From assembly GCA_009809945.1 (NCBI GenBank), contig WTPW01000157.1, positions 1 through 64,000 on the forward strand: a DNA stretch of 64,000 nucleotides, given 5' to 3'. The stretch is from Gigaspora margarita. Its lineage: Eukaryota > Glomeromycota > Glomeromycetes > Diversisporales > Gigasporaceae. Below the pieces are notes generated by a model, which was not told the origin of the DNA, ran no database searches, and saw only the letters and a program-made list of their open reading frames with translations. The translations under genes were made by a program, and so were the position numbers. How positions within the stretch are numbered: position 1 is the first letter of the stretch; every line of letters begins with the position of its first letter. Positions 11,800 to 23,813 of this stretch are shown here, piece after piece.

Positions 11800-11940
11800 C
11801 CTAACCCTAACCCTAACCACGAGGTATAAAATCACTAACAAAAAAAAATTTTACCTAACCCTAACCACGAGGCAAAAAGAGTCTATAAAACTACAAACAA
11901 AAAAAAATTTATCTAGTGGTTAGGGTTAGGGTTAGGGTCA
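11800..11940. repeat. interstitial telomere-like repeats in both orientations
   Basis: CCTAACCCTAACCCTAACCAC near 11802 and CCTAACCCTAACCAC near 11853 face GTGGTTAGGGTTAGGGTTAG near 11918. Each is only two to three (TTAGGG) units, placed inside a hairpin-like arrangement with long A-runs between. They are interstitial, not a chromosome end, because ordinary sequence continues on both sides. Confidence 0.85.
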
Positions 11941-13599
11941 GCTTTTTGATATAGTTAGAAGGTCTTTTATATATAGATATCAAGAATGCGATTTATTCTG
12001 TATATAGATATATCAGATATATTGAATTAACCCTATTCTAACTGACTGGTAATTTTGTTTATGCTCTTCTGAACAATTAAAAGTCTCAGGTGATTATATC
12101 AAGGGTGATACAATTCATGATCATCACTGGGTTTACTCTTCTTTAAGTGTCCTTTTAACAGTTCATTATAATTAGCTTTAAATAAGACAAGGCAATTCAG
12201 TTTGGTGGTTTATATTACCTTCCCTCTCTCTATTAATAAAAAAGGTTGAGATTTAGTTATAAAAAGTCAGATTTGAGCCAAATAAATTAATTAATATTAC
12301 TTGCCAAATCTGATATCTTATAAATATCTTATATTTTGTGTATTGGTTAGCAGAAATAGTAGGTTATCTAATTTGAATAATAGAACTGAAATAGTAAATT
12401 GATTTTAGCTTTTACAGAATTAGTTTTGAGAAGATATACAGGACTCAGGACATCTCTCATATAGGTCATAACTAATCTGTATGAATTTAGACGTTTTTTC
12501 TACCCCTAAAATCAAGTAAATTTGCTAAAAGTTGGATTATTACATATTACTTTTATAGTAATTTGCTAAAAACTAAATTATAATATCTAGCATCGGGTAA
12601 ATAAATATAGTGCAATTAATAAAAATCTGCACAAATCTGCAACCCTGCCAATGGCCATTAAAGAATTTTTTTTAATTTTTGCACAGATCTTTAACAATTC
12701 AATAATCTGCACAGATTGTAAAAAGCAAATAATAATAAATTAAATGCTAGCTAATTGTTCAATATATTAAAACAATAAATTCGAATATTCATATATTTTA
12801 ACAATTTAATTTATTACAAAATACAAAAAAAAAATTAAAAAAAAAAATACAAAAAATAAATACAAATTACAACATAAACCCAATTCCAACTATCCTGCTA
12901 CATCCCAACTATCATGTCACGTCCCAATATTGCGCTATGTTCCAACCATCATACTAAATCCTATACTAACTATTATGCTATTCCCAAACGCTGTTGAGAC
13001 ACCGTACAAACGTCAGTGAAATACCGTACAAACCCCGTACAAACGTGTCAAACACAACACGAAAAAAAAGAACACCAATGACGAATGTATTAAAAAGCAT
13101 GACCTATCTCGAATCTGAAAAGAATTTGTAACAAAAAAACAAAAAAAAAAAAAAAAATGAATACTTAGCTGTACACAGCTGAGAAACCTAATGCCCAAGA
13201 TAATGCACTGGCGACAAAAAAGAAACACTTATCAAAGCCAAATAAAGAAACAGGAAACACCAATTAGACGGCACCAATGACAAAAAGGAAAGCACCAAAC
13301 TGAAAGACACTAACAAAACCAGGTCACTATAAACACCAAATTGGATTGCACCAGCGACAGGAAGAAATTACTGAACTAGACAACATTTCCATTAAAAAAT
13401 ATATTATAGACATGGATAAAGTTAATATTAGCAAAAAAAAAGTATGCAGATATTACCTCCGCAATTTAAATTTTTCTATTTTCACATTTTTCTACATTGG
13501 TTACTTTACCCTGAATAGAAAAAATGGCTTGCAGTTTCGCCACCCGGCCATCTAAGCTAGTACCTGCAGCCGACTTTACGAAAAATACTATCAACAACA

Positions 13600-14260
13600 A
13601 GAGAAGCACACAGTAAATCAGTAAAATAAAAAAAAGAAAAGTAAAAAAAAAAAAATTGAATTTACTTATCTTTATACTATCTCCGTGTAATCTGATTATC
13701 GCTGCTTATTTAAATTATACTGTACATATTTAAAAAAAAAAGAAATAAATTAATAAAAAATTAAGAAAAAAAAACAATTAAATAAAAAAAACATTAAAAA
13801 AATTAAAATAAATTAATATAAATAAAAAAAAAATTTAAAAAAAAATAAAAATAACAAAAAAAAACAGAAATAAAAGATCCGTTTAAAATAAATTAAATAA
13901 AAAAAATTTTAAAAGTTTAAAAATAATTTAAAAATAATAAAAAATAAAATACATGTTAATAAATAAATAAAAAAAAAGGTAAAACGCTAAAAAAAATAAA
14001 AACATTAAAAAAAAAATTAAAATAAATTATAAAAAAATAAATTAAATAAAATTAAAAAAAAATATATAAAAGGTAAGAAAAAAAAANNNNNNNNNNNNNN
14101 NNNNNNNNNNNNNNNNNNNNNNNNNNNNNNNNNNNNNNAAAAATAAAAATAAATAAAAAAAAAGTAAAATAAAAAACGATAAAAAAATAAAAAATTATTA
14201 AAAGAATAAACGATAAAAAAATTAGTACAGTACGAAAAAAATTATAATAAAAAAAAGGAA
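13600..14260. repeat. A-rich low-complexity tract with assembly gap
   Basis: AAATAAAA/AAAAATTAAA mixtures with almost no C or G for over 600 bp, containing 52 unread bases (14087-14138). Open frames across it are artefacts of composition. A similar but shorter tract is at 14775-14920. Confidence 0.9.
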
Positions 14261-15099
14261 AAATGTACATCTCGCATCCTGCGATCTACTTATATATCGC
14301 ACCTTGATTGTGATTGGTCAATTCATAGATCACATTTCAGAGAAAAAGTTAGCAAGTTTTTTTATATTAATAATAACTTAAGTAATATTAAAAATTTTTT
14401 TTAAAACAATGTTCATATGTGCAAAATTTCGAGCTGAACATTTTTTAATAGGTGCCAAGGAATAGTTGTCTTAGTAAATTTTTGCGATATTCACAATTTT
14501 TTGTTTTTTTTAGTCAGTTTTTTGATGATTTCTCCTAATTTTAATAAGACAACCTTTCTTTAGCTTCTAAATAAAAATGTTCAGCATCAAATTTTGCATA
14601 TAATCACAAAATTAACTTATAATATTTTTTTGGTTTTTTGCTTGTAATTAGATTTTTCATTTTTGTTTATTTTTTTTATCTTCGATCATTACACAAAATT
14701 GGATGATCTGATTGGCAAAAATCAGGATGCGAAAAATAAGAGTATCATCCCCCTGCGAGATCTAGATTCGCCCTAAAAAAAAATCGAAAAAAATAAAGAA
14801 TAAAAAAAAAAAATTATTAAAAGAATACAAAAATAATCGATCTAAATAAAACAATAAAAAAAAATTAAAAAAGTTAAAAATAAAAAAAAAAACCATTTAT
14901 AAAAAAAAACCATTTAAAAATATGAGAATTGCTAATCTTAACCAGGGGCAATTTCTCTGTTACACAAGTCCAAATCGACCAATAAAATTATACAAACAAT
15001 TTTATATTTATTTTTATTTATATTACATATCAATATATATTTATTTCATATTTATTTACATAATGTGCAAAGCGGCTTCTAAAATGTATTAATCTACCC
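14261..15099. other. no gene; mixed AT-rich sequence
   Basis: The segment begins CTCGCATCCTGCGATCTAC and near 14725-14775 has GGATGCGAAAA and CTGCGAGATCTAG, so its two ends are loosely related in inverted orientation; this may be a degraded inverted-repeat insertion. No coding region seen. Confidence 0.35.
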
Positions 15100-15322
15100 T
15101 TTCACCTAATACTAACCTAACCATAATCCCACACTTCCCTTACCCTATCCCTTTCGCCTATACTAGCCTAACCCTAATTCTGCACTACACTTACCCTAAC
15201 CATAACCATAAACCCTTTAACTAATCCCATCCTATCCTAACCTACTACTTAAACCTAACTTCGCTACTAACCACTATGCAATCCTCTAATTCTATATTAC
15301 CATTAACCCTAATCTCTATAGG
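15100..15322. repeat. degenerate CCTAACCC telomere-like tract
   Basis: Loosely repeated CCTAACC, TACCCTA and CCCTTAC words over about 220 bp, much more diverged than the units at 11.8 kb. A second small block (CCCTAACCCTAACC) lies at 16108-16125. Confidence 0.75.
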
Positions 15323-15960
15323 TTTTGCAGCAGTTTACTAGTCGAATCGGCACTAATTTGGCATGGGTAATGAACGTAAATTCACGTGCCACCACGATAA
15401 TGATGCGGATTAGCGATTAAAACGTACATTTACATAAGTAATCAAAAGACGCATATGAAGCAAAATTTGTAAGGAATTTTTTTGTTAAAACACACAAGGA
15501 AGCTTCATCATAAAATCATGAGATATTGCTCTTTTTTAAAAAAAAAATAACCTTTACTGACCTTTCGCTCTCTACGAAATGAGTAAATATTTATAACGTA
15601 CACATACGTGTCATCTGAACGCGCCATTTCATATGACGTGATATTACGTGTGGGTTTTGAAGCAGTTTACTATTTGAATCGGCACTGATTTGGCACAGGT
15701 AATGAACGTAAATTATTTACATAAGTAATCAATATAAGACGAACAAGCTATCTGCATATGAAGCAAAATTTTGTAAGAATTTTTTTTGTTAGAACACACA
15801 AGGAAGCTTCATCATGAAATCATGAGATATTGCTCTTTTTTAAAAAAAAATCCTTTACTGACCTTTCGCTCTCCACGAAATGAGCCAACACGTGTAATGT
15901 ACACGTACATGTCATCTGAATGTGCCATTTCATATGACGTGATATTACATATCACCTTTG
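15323..15960 (+). repeat. two direct copies of a ~325 bp unit
   Basis: Unit 1 (about 15323-15645) and unit 2 (about 15650-15960) share GCAGTTTACTA..CGAATCGGCACT, GGTAATGAACGTAAATT, ACACACAAGGAAGCTTCATC, TGAGATATTGCTC, CCTTTACTGACCTTTCGCTC and CATTTCATATGACGTGATAT in the same order. Richer in G+C than the surroundings. The short frames inside are not recognised. Confidence 0.85.
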
Positions 15961-16289
15961 CTATAATTTCTGTGCCATTCCATAAACCGTTCTTGTGCAT
16001 GCTACAAGATCCGTGCCATTTCGAGCATTCCCGACACTGCGCATTAGTAAAAAAATTTCTTTAAAATTTTGATATATAAAGTACCTTCTAACCCTTACCT
16101 AGCAGCAATACCCTAACCCTAACCAAACAAAACCAGGTTTTGCTTTGAAGTAGTTATGAAATTTTTTAGATGGCGATTCTACCCTTGTATTATCACCAGA
16201 AAGAAACAACAAGCGACTCTAGCAAATAAATCAGAAATATCAGCAAAAATACGATATTTAAACTGTTGCATCTTTTAAAAGTGAAATTC

Positions 16290-16680
16290 AACACCTACCT
16301 ACGACGATACCGATAAGCAGTGGAACCAGTCGACCAAAGATAACACTAACAAATACCGACACCAACAAACGACGACTCCAGCAAACAGACCAGCAAGGCA
16401 AAAATTAGCAAACAAGACCGGCAAAAGCGAAAACACCAAGCGACAGCACAAACCAACATAGTCAAAAACAAAATACGAAGTGATGCAAGAACCAGCAAAG
16501 GCAAATTAACAGTACGAATCAGCAAAAACAAAAAATAAAAAAACAACGCCAGTGAAATAACGAATCAATAACCACTAATAAATGACGATGTGAAAACACC
16601 ATACAACACGATACCAACGGCGACACCAACGATGACAGGTACGTACCTACAATAGTGATGCTAAAAAAAAACAATTAGTG
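16290..16680. repeat. ACCAA/CGAC-rich imperfect repeats
   Basis: Irregularly repeated ACCAACG, GACACCAA, CAGCAAA and CGACGA words. The same type of sequence, direct or reverse, recurs at 12960-13390, 36790-37520, 41780-42090 and 44030-44370, each time close to a telomere-like or GTGTTA repeat. No protein recognised in any frame. Confidence 0.6.
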
Positions 16681-17562
16681 TAAAAAAAAAATTATGTAAA
16701 CAAAAAAAATATATTTATTTATGTGCTAATCTTGCCAATCTGTGTCACAGGGAATTTCTCCCGGTTAAGTGTAGTTATTCTCTAAAAATATATATATAAA
16801 AAAAAAAAAAAAAAAAAAAGTACAGTAAATTAATTTTTTTATTTAACTTATTTATTTATAATAATTTATTTTTTGATTTATTTTTATTTTTATTTAATTA
16901 TAAGTTTCATTTTTATTTTACTTTATTATAATTTATTTATTTAATTTTTTTAATTTTAGTACATTCACTAAGGGAATCAAGTTAGCGTGGGAAGAAGATA
17001 TTGGAGGAAATAATAGCACGATATCATAACAGTGAAAAAAAAACAAGTTTCCAAGTAATGCTTGTTATTTTTCTACCGGGAAAATAATAAGGATTACTGG
17101 AAACTTGCTTATTCATTAATAAAGATTGTATGATTGTATGTTGTTACTTTTATTCCCGCCATCATTTTTAAAAAAAAAATTATTAAAAAAAATTAAAAAA
17201 ATCAGAATAAAAAAAATAATAATAAAAAAAAAGTAATAAAAAAACGTATTTTTTTAATTTATTTATTTATTTTCATTTTGTTTTGTTTATTGATTTTCTC
17301 ATGTTCTTACCGGCAGGTGGCGCCTATAATTAATGTTTTTATTTTCCGATATTAAGTAATTCTCCTAAAAGAAGGATAATCGACAAAATATTAAATATGA
17401 CAATGCGAAATTTTAAATGTTTCGCCAAAATTCAAAATGTGACCATTATTTAAATTAATACTAATTCGCCAAATTTTAAATTTGGACCTCGGTTTAAATT
17501 TTAACTAATTTGCTAAAAAAAAAAAAGACCTATATGAGAGATGTCCGGGGTCCTAGGTATAC

Positions 17563-18011
17563 TATATATAAATTTATTTGTTCTTTTTTATAAAAAATTT
17601 TAATTTGCATTTATAAAGATAAAATAGACCTTTTTTTAAAAATTAATTTTGTAGCATTATAAAGAGAAGGCCATTTATTAGCTGATTAGGGTTTTACTAA
17701 GTAGTTGACCCCACCCACCACCTGATAATTTTCAAGAATTTGATTGGTTAAAATTTTATAATATATACATATATAAAAATATAAAATATTAAATAACTTT
17801 TGATCTACTAGTCCAATTTAAATAATTTAACTACCAAAATGCTCATCTTAATGAGATAATTCTAACAAGCCTGAAATTGTCAAAATCCAATTACAGGATC
17901 CCAGGATCATTGAATTTTTGTAATTTTAATAGTGATTTTTTAAAATTACTAAGTAAAATTTTTTAATATTGAATAACTTTTGATTCACCAGCCCATTTAG
18001 GATAATTTAAT
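17563..18011. other. no gene seen
   Basis: AT-rich sequence with a patch near 17800-17920 (CTTTTGATCTACTAGTCC, TCATCTTAATGAGATAATTC, CCAATTACAGGATC) that resembles the palindromic repeats at 58120-58560. Nothing else supported. Confidence 0.4.
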
Positions 18012-18013
18012 TA

Positions 18014-18500
18014 CTGTATATTATCAAAAATAAGCTATCTCTGAAAATAAGCTATCTCCAAAAATAATTTACCCCTTATTTTGGCCAAGAAATGCAAAAA
18101 TGTCTTTGATCTAAAAATAAGCTTCTTCACGATTAACAAAAGTTACTACATAGTAAAGTCCAAATTTTACTAAGCAAATTGATTAAATTTACTTAAGTAA
18201 ACTTATTCAAAAGATCAAAATACATATACTTCGAAATTTACAATAAAATTGAAGAACTTTATTTATTGGAATTTAATTTTTACATTCAATAAAAAAATTA
18301 AAATTTTATTATTAAAGGATATTCATTAAAAATTAAAATTAAAAGTCAAATAATAAAAAGTATTCTTTTTTGATGAAATTTTCAGAATGGGTATAGTTAA
18401 GTCTCCCAAATAAATTATTTAAGTGCTAATAATTGATTTGTATAGTAGAATTTGGCTTTACTATGTAATTACTATGGTAATTTACCAAAAATTATATATA
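18014..18500. mobile_element. TA-flanked foldback MITE, copy D (3' end lost)
   Basis: Begins TA|CTGTATATTATCAAAAATAA, the end shared with 52275 and 52837, and contains the same palindromic core (AGTAAAGTCCAAATTTTACT .. GGCTTTACTATGTA). The right inverted end is replaced by an (AT)n tract after about 18500, so the copy is truncated. Confidence 0.75.
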
Positions 18501-18548
18501 TATATTATTATTTATATATATAGGATCTGATAATTGCTTCACCCTACC

Positions 18549-18829
18549 CAATGTTGTATGTTTTAGCTGTCCACAGCCTTTTTTGACTTGATCATATACA
18601 AAATTGTCTAAATGTCCAAGATTGTCCAAAGCTTGTCTAGGTTTTAATAATTAATAAATTTATTTAAAAAATATACAACTATATATTTTTTTAGGTAATA
18701 AACACATTTGAGTTAAAATTTAAATAAGTTATTTTAATAAAATTTTAAGTAATTTTACTTTATTTAATTGTTTAAAATTGTTCAAAATTGTCCAAATTCA
18801 TTGTCCAAAGCTGTTTTGTGTCAACATTG
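18549..18829. mobile_element. hAT-type MITE, family CAATGTTG, copy 1
   Basis: Ends CAATGTTG and CAACATTG with flanks ACCCTACC and GCCCTACC (7 of 8 identical). The interior (GTCCACAGCC, TGTCCAAAGC, AAATTTATTTAAAAAATATA) matches the element at 31837-32116 in reverse orientation. Lengths are 281 and 280 bp. Confidence 0.78.
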
Positions 18830-18913
18830 CCCTACCTCTTTAAAAAATCAGCTGATAAATAGTGCTTTTCTAATTTAGAAATATTATGTTTTTTTCAAAG
18901 TACCTTTTTTATA

Positions 18914-19000
18914 CCTGTGGGTCAATAGCATAGTAGTTGTGCTCCCAGATCATTAACTGTTTTAGGCACAAGATCACTAGTTCAAGACCCACTAGAGGAC
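18914..19000 (+). promoter_or_regulatory. tRNA-like SINE head, copy 1
   Basis: GTGGGTCAATAGCATAGTAG (A-box region) and CACTAGTTCAAGACCC (B-box region), about 60 bases apart. The same head recurs at 51629-51705 and, reversed, at about 22030-22107. It is too diverged, and lacks a proper anticodon arm, to be a tRNA gene. The element's 3' limit is not clear; what follows has repeated CCAGTTGTAAAT words to about 19330. Confidence 0.65.
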
Positions 19001-20239
19001 AAAATTAATAACTACAAGATTATAAAATGGATGTACCTGAACTAGAACTAGAACCATGACTAGCAGCACAGCCATATCATGAAAAACATGCATGAAAGGT
19101 TCTTAAAAAGAAGACATGAATACCTCCAGTAGAAATCTAGTCAAATACAGGTTGAACACTTTTGGAAAATTCTGGTTAAAGAAAATTAGGACAGTTCTGG
19201 TTAAACTCTCCAGTTGTAAATAGGTCTTTTGGATATATTCCAGTTGTGAAGAACACTTGGACAGTTTCAGTTAAATCTTCCAGTTGTAAATGGATCAACT
19301 AGCTAAATCTGGTTAGAAACAATAAAAATTTTAAAAATTGTGATTATTAAAATAGTAAATAACGCATGTAAATCTTAAGTATCAAATGTACAAATAAATA
19401 ATCCAACTAGTGGGTCATGTGAATTAAGAAACTGCAGACTCAAGAACAAGGTCCTACACTACAGGGCCAGGGACCCATAATGTCAATTAATAGACTTAAC
19501 ACATATGAGTACTGCTAGCATGATGTAAATTAAGAATTAATAAAAGTGCACCACATGTGCCTCAGATGCAATTTGCATCATAAGAAAGTCTAAAAAAAAA
19601 GTACATATTTTAGAAGCTAGGATTTTTAATAGAAATTTTATATGAATAAAAAAGTACAATAAGCCACATATACAACTTTTGCTTGTATAGTTTAAATAGT
19701 CTGTTTAAAGGATCTATATTAGAAGCTATATTTATAATCTGCTATAAGATTGCTTATTTAAATATTTAGAGTTATATATTTGCTTTTGTTTTTTATTAGT
19801 TTTATTTTGAATTTTTGTTTTTGTTAAATTAAATATTACTTTTAAATTTCTATTTTAAAATCTCTTGATTTTTTATATTTTATTTCTAATTTTTGATATA
19901 TAAGTTAAATAATTAAAGTTAAAGTTTTTATAAATTTGAACTTTAGATTAAGTTCAGGCTTAGTTCAATTTTAAACTAATCTAACATTTTTAAAATGCTA
20001 TTTAAGTTTAGTTTAGTATTGAACTTTTTATATTAGTTTTGGTTTAGTTTAATTTTAGTTCAAAGGTTTAAGAACATGTTTAGATTTAGTCTTAATATTT
20101 AGCATAATTTTTTTAGCAACTAATAATTCAAATTTATTTTTTTAATATTATATGATTGAAGAAATATCACAATCTGAAACATATAACTAGGAAGTTTTAC
20201 TAGTACTTTATTAAAATCAAATAATGTAATACTGAAGTA
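19001..20239. other. no gene; possible SINE body then AT-rich DNA
   Basis: 19130-19330 holds three loose repeats of ..TTCTGGTTAAA..CTCCAGTTGTAAAT..GG. 19770-20110 is a T-rich run with repeated TTTAGTTTAG words. No coding support. Confidence 0.4.
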
Positions 20240-20414
20240 TAGTCAGATCTCCCTAAATGCAATTCATTGGAACCAAGCTTTTTATAGCATGCATATAGAG
20301 AACAATAAGAAAAATTGCATTTATAGAGGTTACAAATATATTTGGGCCAAAGTTTAAGGTTGCTTTTAGAAAGGTGTTGCATTTAGAAAGGTTGTATTTA
20401 GGAAGATCTAACTG
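20240..20414. mobile_element. 175 bp Tc1/mariner-type (pogo-like) MITE
   Basis: Flanked by TA on both sides (20238-20239, 20415-20416). Left end TAGTCAGATCTCCCTAAATG and right end, reversed, CAGTTAGATCTTCCTAAATA. CAGTYAGATCT ends with a TA duplication are typical of pogo-like members of Tc1/mariner. No coding. Confidence 0.75.
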
Positions 20415-20880
20415 TATTAATAATTTCTAATTTATTAAGTTTAATATTATTATTATCCAACAATTAATATAATACTAAATGCAATATCTATACTTAGTAC
20501 AGAACTTGTAACTGAAAAAGCAGTATTAAAACTGCTATAGATTTTCTTCAAATTTCTCTCACTTGGGTTTAATAGATAGAATAGAATGTATACTTTGTCT
20601 ATAAAGAAAAATGGGATAATATAAAATAAAAAAACTAAAAGAGAAGTAAAGATATATCAATATTCTAGATACAAAAAAATCTAATATTAACAAAATAAAA
20701 AAAGATCAAAATAAAAAAGACAAAAAAAACCTATACTAATAACAGAACTAATAAAAAAAACCAGAAAACAAAAATCAAAACTACATTCAATATAACATAT
20801 ATCTATTTAAAATTTTTTAATTATTATTCTACAGATCCAAAAAATGTCATATTTTATGCTAGTTCTATTTTAGTAGATGC
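20415..20880. other. no gene seen
   Basis: A- and T-rich sequence, with an A-rich stretch at 20620-20790. Nothing supported. Confidence 0.4.
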
Positions 20881-21115
20881 TGTTGACCTATAGAAATTGT
20901 TTTAAAAACTCAAAAATGACTATAAACTTTGATCTAGTAATTAGATAAAACTAATACTATTTAAATTAGCTTACTAAGACAATTTCAACAAGCTATAAAT
21001 TATTTAGATATAATTACTAGATAACAAGATTGGAGCTATCAAAAATCTATTTTTAGAGCTGCAATCTGATTAGTGAAATAATTGCTATAGGCAAATTCAT
21101 TATATGAAATATATG

Positions 21116-21414
21116 AAGACCCAGACATCTCTCATATAGGGTATAATAGCAAATAGGGTTTTGGCCAATTTTGATCTAATTTGCTAAAAATAATAAAACT
21201 CATTTGTTTAAATAACTTTTGATCTAGTAATTAGAATTGATAAACTTTTTTTGTTAGATATATTTCACTAAGAGCTTTATTTTAAAAAAAGTTCATTCAA
21301 ATTGTATTACTAAATACTAAAGTAATTGTCAAAATCTGTTTTTTTGCTTTCTAATTTTGGGAGTTTTTGCTAAAATGCATAACATATAGCCTCTGTGCTA
21401 GATGTTCAGGTTCT
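21116..21414. mobile_element. 299 bp MITE, relative of the 5.1 kb element
   Basis: Ends AAGACCCAGACATCTCTCAT (left) and, reversed, AGAACCTGAACATCT (right). Flanks AATATATG and AATACATG are 7 of 8 identical. The interior matches 59475-59749 (TAACTTTTGATCTAGTA, GTCAAAATCTGTTTTTT). Confidence 0.72.
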
Positions 21415-21464
21415 AATACATGTAAAGCATATTATTTTGAAGAACATTTATTATATATATATAT

Positions 21465-22107
21465 ATATATTTTAAACTTGCACCAGTTGCTTACATGTGC
21501 TTAATACTTTATTCATTATATACAACAAACATACATGGGTACATGTATTAAACTATTTCTATATAGCTTACATTTAGCTAGTCCTATTTTAGACTGCCCA
21601 AATGCCCAGTGGGCACTGAGTATTTATTCTCCCAGCACTGCCTTCAATTGATCTAAATACTCAAAACAGCCAGGTCGAAAGTTGGTATAGATGACACCTT
21701 AGAACGTCTGCACTATAAGTTTATGTAGTATCTTTCCAGACTTAGGCCTTGCATTACGTCTTATAACTTTAGTTAATCCAAATTGGGTTCTAACTCATTT
21801 TATTTCCAGAGTTTTGATCCTGACTACTGCAGCGCCACTTTCTGGGTCCATATAGACGAGAGTACAACTAGTCACATATGCACTTTTGGTGTCTAATTTA
21901 AGTAGTATGCTAAAGGTTCCACACTAGCTGTCATACCTGCAACCTGCTATGAGTGTTGCCTATTTAAACCCTCTGATCTATGCAGAGTAATTCCAAAATG
22001 GAAGGACCTGCAACATAGTTTTATATTTTTGCTACTACTGAAAATTGAACTAGCAACCTTTTGATTTGCATCCTTGGAGCATAACTGCTATGCTATTAGC
22101 TTGGAGG
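21465..22107 (-). mobile_element. tRNA-headed retroposon, copy 2
   Basis: On the minus strand the head starts at 22107 (TCCAAGCTAATAGCATAGCA) with a B box GGTTGCTAGTTCAATTTTC, followed by a body that shares about 130 bp (21852-21985) with the ~1 kb retroposon at 3168-4200. Its target (ATTTATTATATAT at 21447, ATTTATTACATAT at 22110) is probably a duplication of about 13 bp. So the head differs from the 4200 element while part of the body is shared. Confidence 0.6.
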
Positions 22108-22532
22108 ATATTTATTACATATTTTATTTATCAAACATGTATTATTTATTTTATATATTTCATATTTTATTAGTAGTAGTTGTAGTATATATTGCATATA
22201 TAATAAATATAGTTTACTAAACTTGTATAAATTCAAAATGTATAAAAGTGACTAATATGGACTCCCAAGTTCAATATCAAGTCTTTATACTCTTTTAATA
22301 ATAAAATACAACTATTTACAATCTAAATTAAATAGTTATTAGTATCCTTATATACTTTTAATTGTAACCTTTTTTGTAATTGTAAATTGCTTTAAATTTT
22401 TTTTGTAAGGTTTTGTAAAAACTCACTTCTAACTTAGATAAATCATAATAATTTGTAAGAGTACACAAAGTGTTCACTACTATTGTCACTCTAGTTATCT
22501 ACTATCTTAAAAGAAATAGATATAGGATAACA

Positions 22533-22991
22533 GTATTATATCCAAATAAGAGGAGTAAACACTTGGAAGGAGTAAACCAAAAGGTCCACTTTGTTAAAAT
22601 TTTGAAAAAAGCCAAAAAGGCCAGAGAATAATTTATTAGCTTGAAAGAACTTAACAGAGTATATGCTTTATAGAATAGTATATTGCACTAATAATATACT
22701 TATACTAGTGCTTTTGTATACTTTAATATAAACTTCTGAATTGTTTTACTACATTTTTGATAGTACTATAGACTTTTACTAGGGGAACCAACCCAAAAGA
22801 AACCTCTTTTTTTAATTTCATTTTAATTTTTTTTAATATCCAAACTAAAACTTTGATTTTTAGTTACTAACAAATAAAGTTTTGTTTAATGTAAATATAA
22901 TAACTATAAAGTTTTTATAAATTAGTATTGCTAAAAAGTTGGTATAAGAGATCATTAAAAAGAGTTGGTTGATAATTAAGAGCAGAATGAA
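22533..22991. other. no gene seen
   Basis: AT-rich sequence between the LTR-like repeat and the Gypsy element; no coding or paired repeats recognised. Confidence 0.4.
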
Positions 22992-23662
22992 TGTAACTAG
23001 TGGATGTGCTTTTATTATGCAAAAGAGCAAGTAGCTTTTTCCTTTATTATATTAATTTGCTTGCTATTTATATATACACTGACTTTTACTAACTATATAA
23101 GTATGATTATATTTATTATGCAAATTGTCAACTAAATACTCATGATACCCTATGCAGTTGTATTGTCTAATTACTTATTTATCAATATTTGATTATGATC
23201 AATGATTATAATACATATAGGGATGGTAAAGTCCGGTCCAGTCTGGTCTTGGTCCTAGGACTTGTAAGTCCTATCACATGAACCTAAGGACCAGGTCCTT
23301 ATATAATAAGTCCTAAAACTTATATCTGACTCAGTTCCAATACTTTTTAACCAATTAAAATTTTTTGCTTAATATTTTATTACTAATATATTTTAAGTTC
23401 TAATATATTTTATTAGGACCTATTGTGGACCTATAGGCCCTAGGTCCTAAAATTGGAACCAAGTCTTTAAAGACTTAACCCCAAGACCAGGTCCTAAAGT
23501 CCTGGACTTAAGGACTTTACCATCCCTAAATACATATGCAGGGTAATGCTAATTACTACTTTCAAGTTATAATTAATTATCACTCTATTTGCAGGCTGAT
23601 ATCCTATTGACATACTTAATTGGTTATCGATCAGTTACTGAAGTGCTACTTAACTTGTTATA
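22992..23662 (-). repeat. Gypsy 3' LTR, split by a hAT-type MITE
   Basis: Starts TGTAACTAGTGGATGTGC and matches 30945-31299 along its length; about 352 bp once the MITE at 23218-23528 and its 8 bp duplication are discounted. Orientation follows the minus-strand coding region. Confidence 0.9.
23218..23528. mobile_element. 311 bp hAT-type MITE inside the 3' LTR
   Basis: Perfect 17 bp inverted ends TAGGGATGGTAAAGTCC and a perfect 8 bp target duplication AATACATA (23210-23217, 23529-23536). The other LTR shows the empty site (AATGCATATGCAGG). The interior is rich in AGGACC/GGTCCT words. Non-coding. Confidence 0.92.
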
Positions 23663-23813
23663 CTCTTTCCTATCTAAACCAAAAAAATCAATCTTACTAT
23701 TATTCATCTCATACCACGTTATCAATTTTATAGCATTGCTCAAATTTGATAATGGTTCCTATATTGCTTCAAGAAGGAAGTAACCTTTTTACTTAACCAA
23801 ATACCATATATTC

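Larger units (their letters stand above)
12440..17554. mobile_element. 5.1 kb inverted-repeat element, 8 bp duplications, no transposase
   Basis: Ends are inverted repeats: AGGACTCAGGACATCTCTCA on the left, and the right end reads AGGACCCCGGACATCTCTCA on the minus strand, continuing TATAGGTC in both. The flanks are AGATATAC (12432-12439) and AGGTATAC (17555-17562), 7 of 8 identical, suggesting an 8 bp target duplication. Two short relatives with the same ends occur at 21116-21414 and 59475-59749. The interior has no transposase; it holds A-rich tracts, telomere-like repeats and a 325 bp tandem duplication. Superfamily uncertain (8 bp duplication suggests hAT- or P-like). Confidence 0.65.
20881..22532 (-). 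mobile_element. LTR-like dispersed repeat, copy 1, carrying two insertions
   Basis: Begins TGTTGACCTATAGAAATTG and ends GATATAGGATAACA. It aligns in order with the 701 bp and 708 bp copies at 40334-41034 and 43060-43767. TG..CA ends and short direct repeats flanking the other copies suggest a solo LTR of an LTR retrotransposon, an old fossil. It is interrupted by the MITE at 21116-21414 and by the tRNA-headed retroposon ending at 22107. Confidence 0.6.

Noticed and set aside
11800-11940. True telomere or chromosome end
   Set aside because: Only two to three TTAGGG units in each block, facing each other, with ordinary sequence on both sides.
14052-14270. Minus-strand frame across unread bases
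   Set aside because: It is A/T low-complexity sequence plus a gap; the same holds for the frame over 56938-57228.
18914-19000. tRNA gene, and the like at 22030-22107 and 51629-51705
   Set aside because: A- and B-box regions are present but stems do not form and three diverged copies share the same head, which fits a SINE family.
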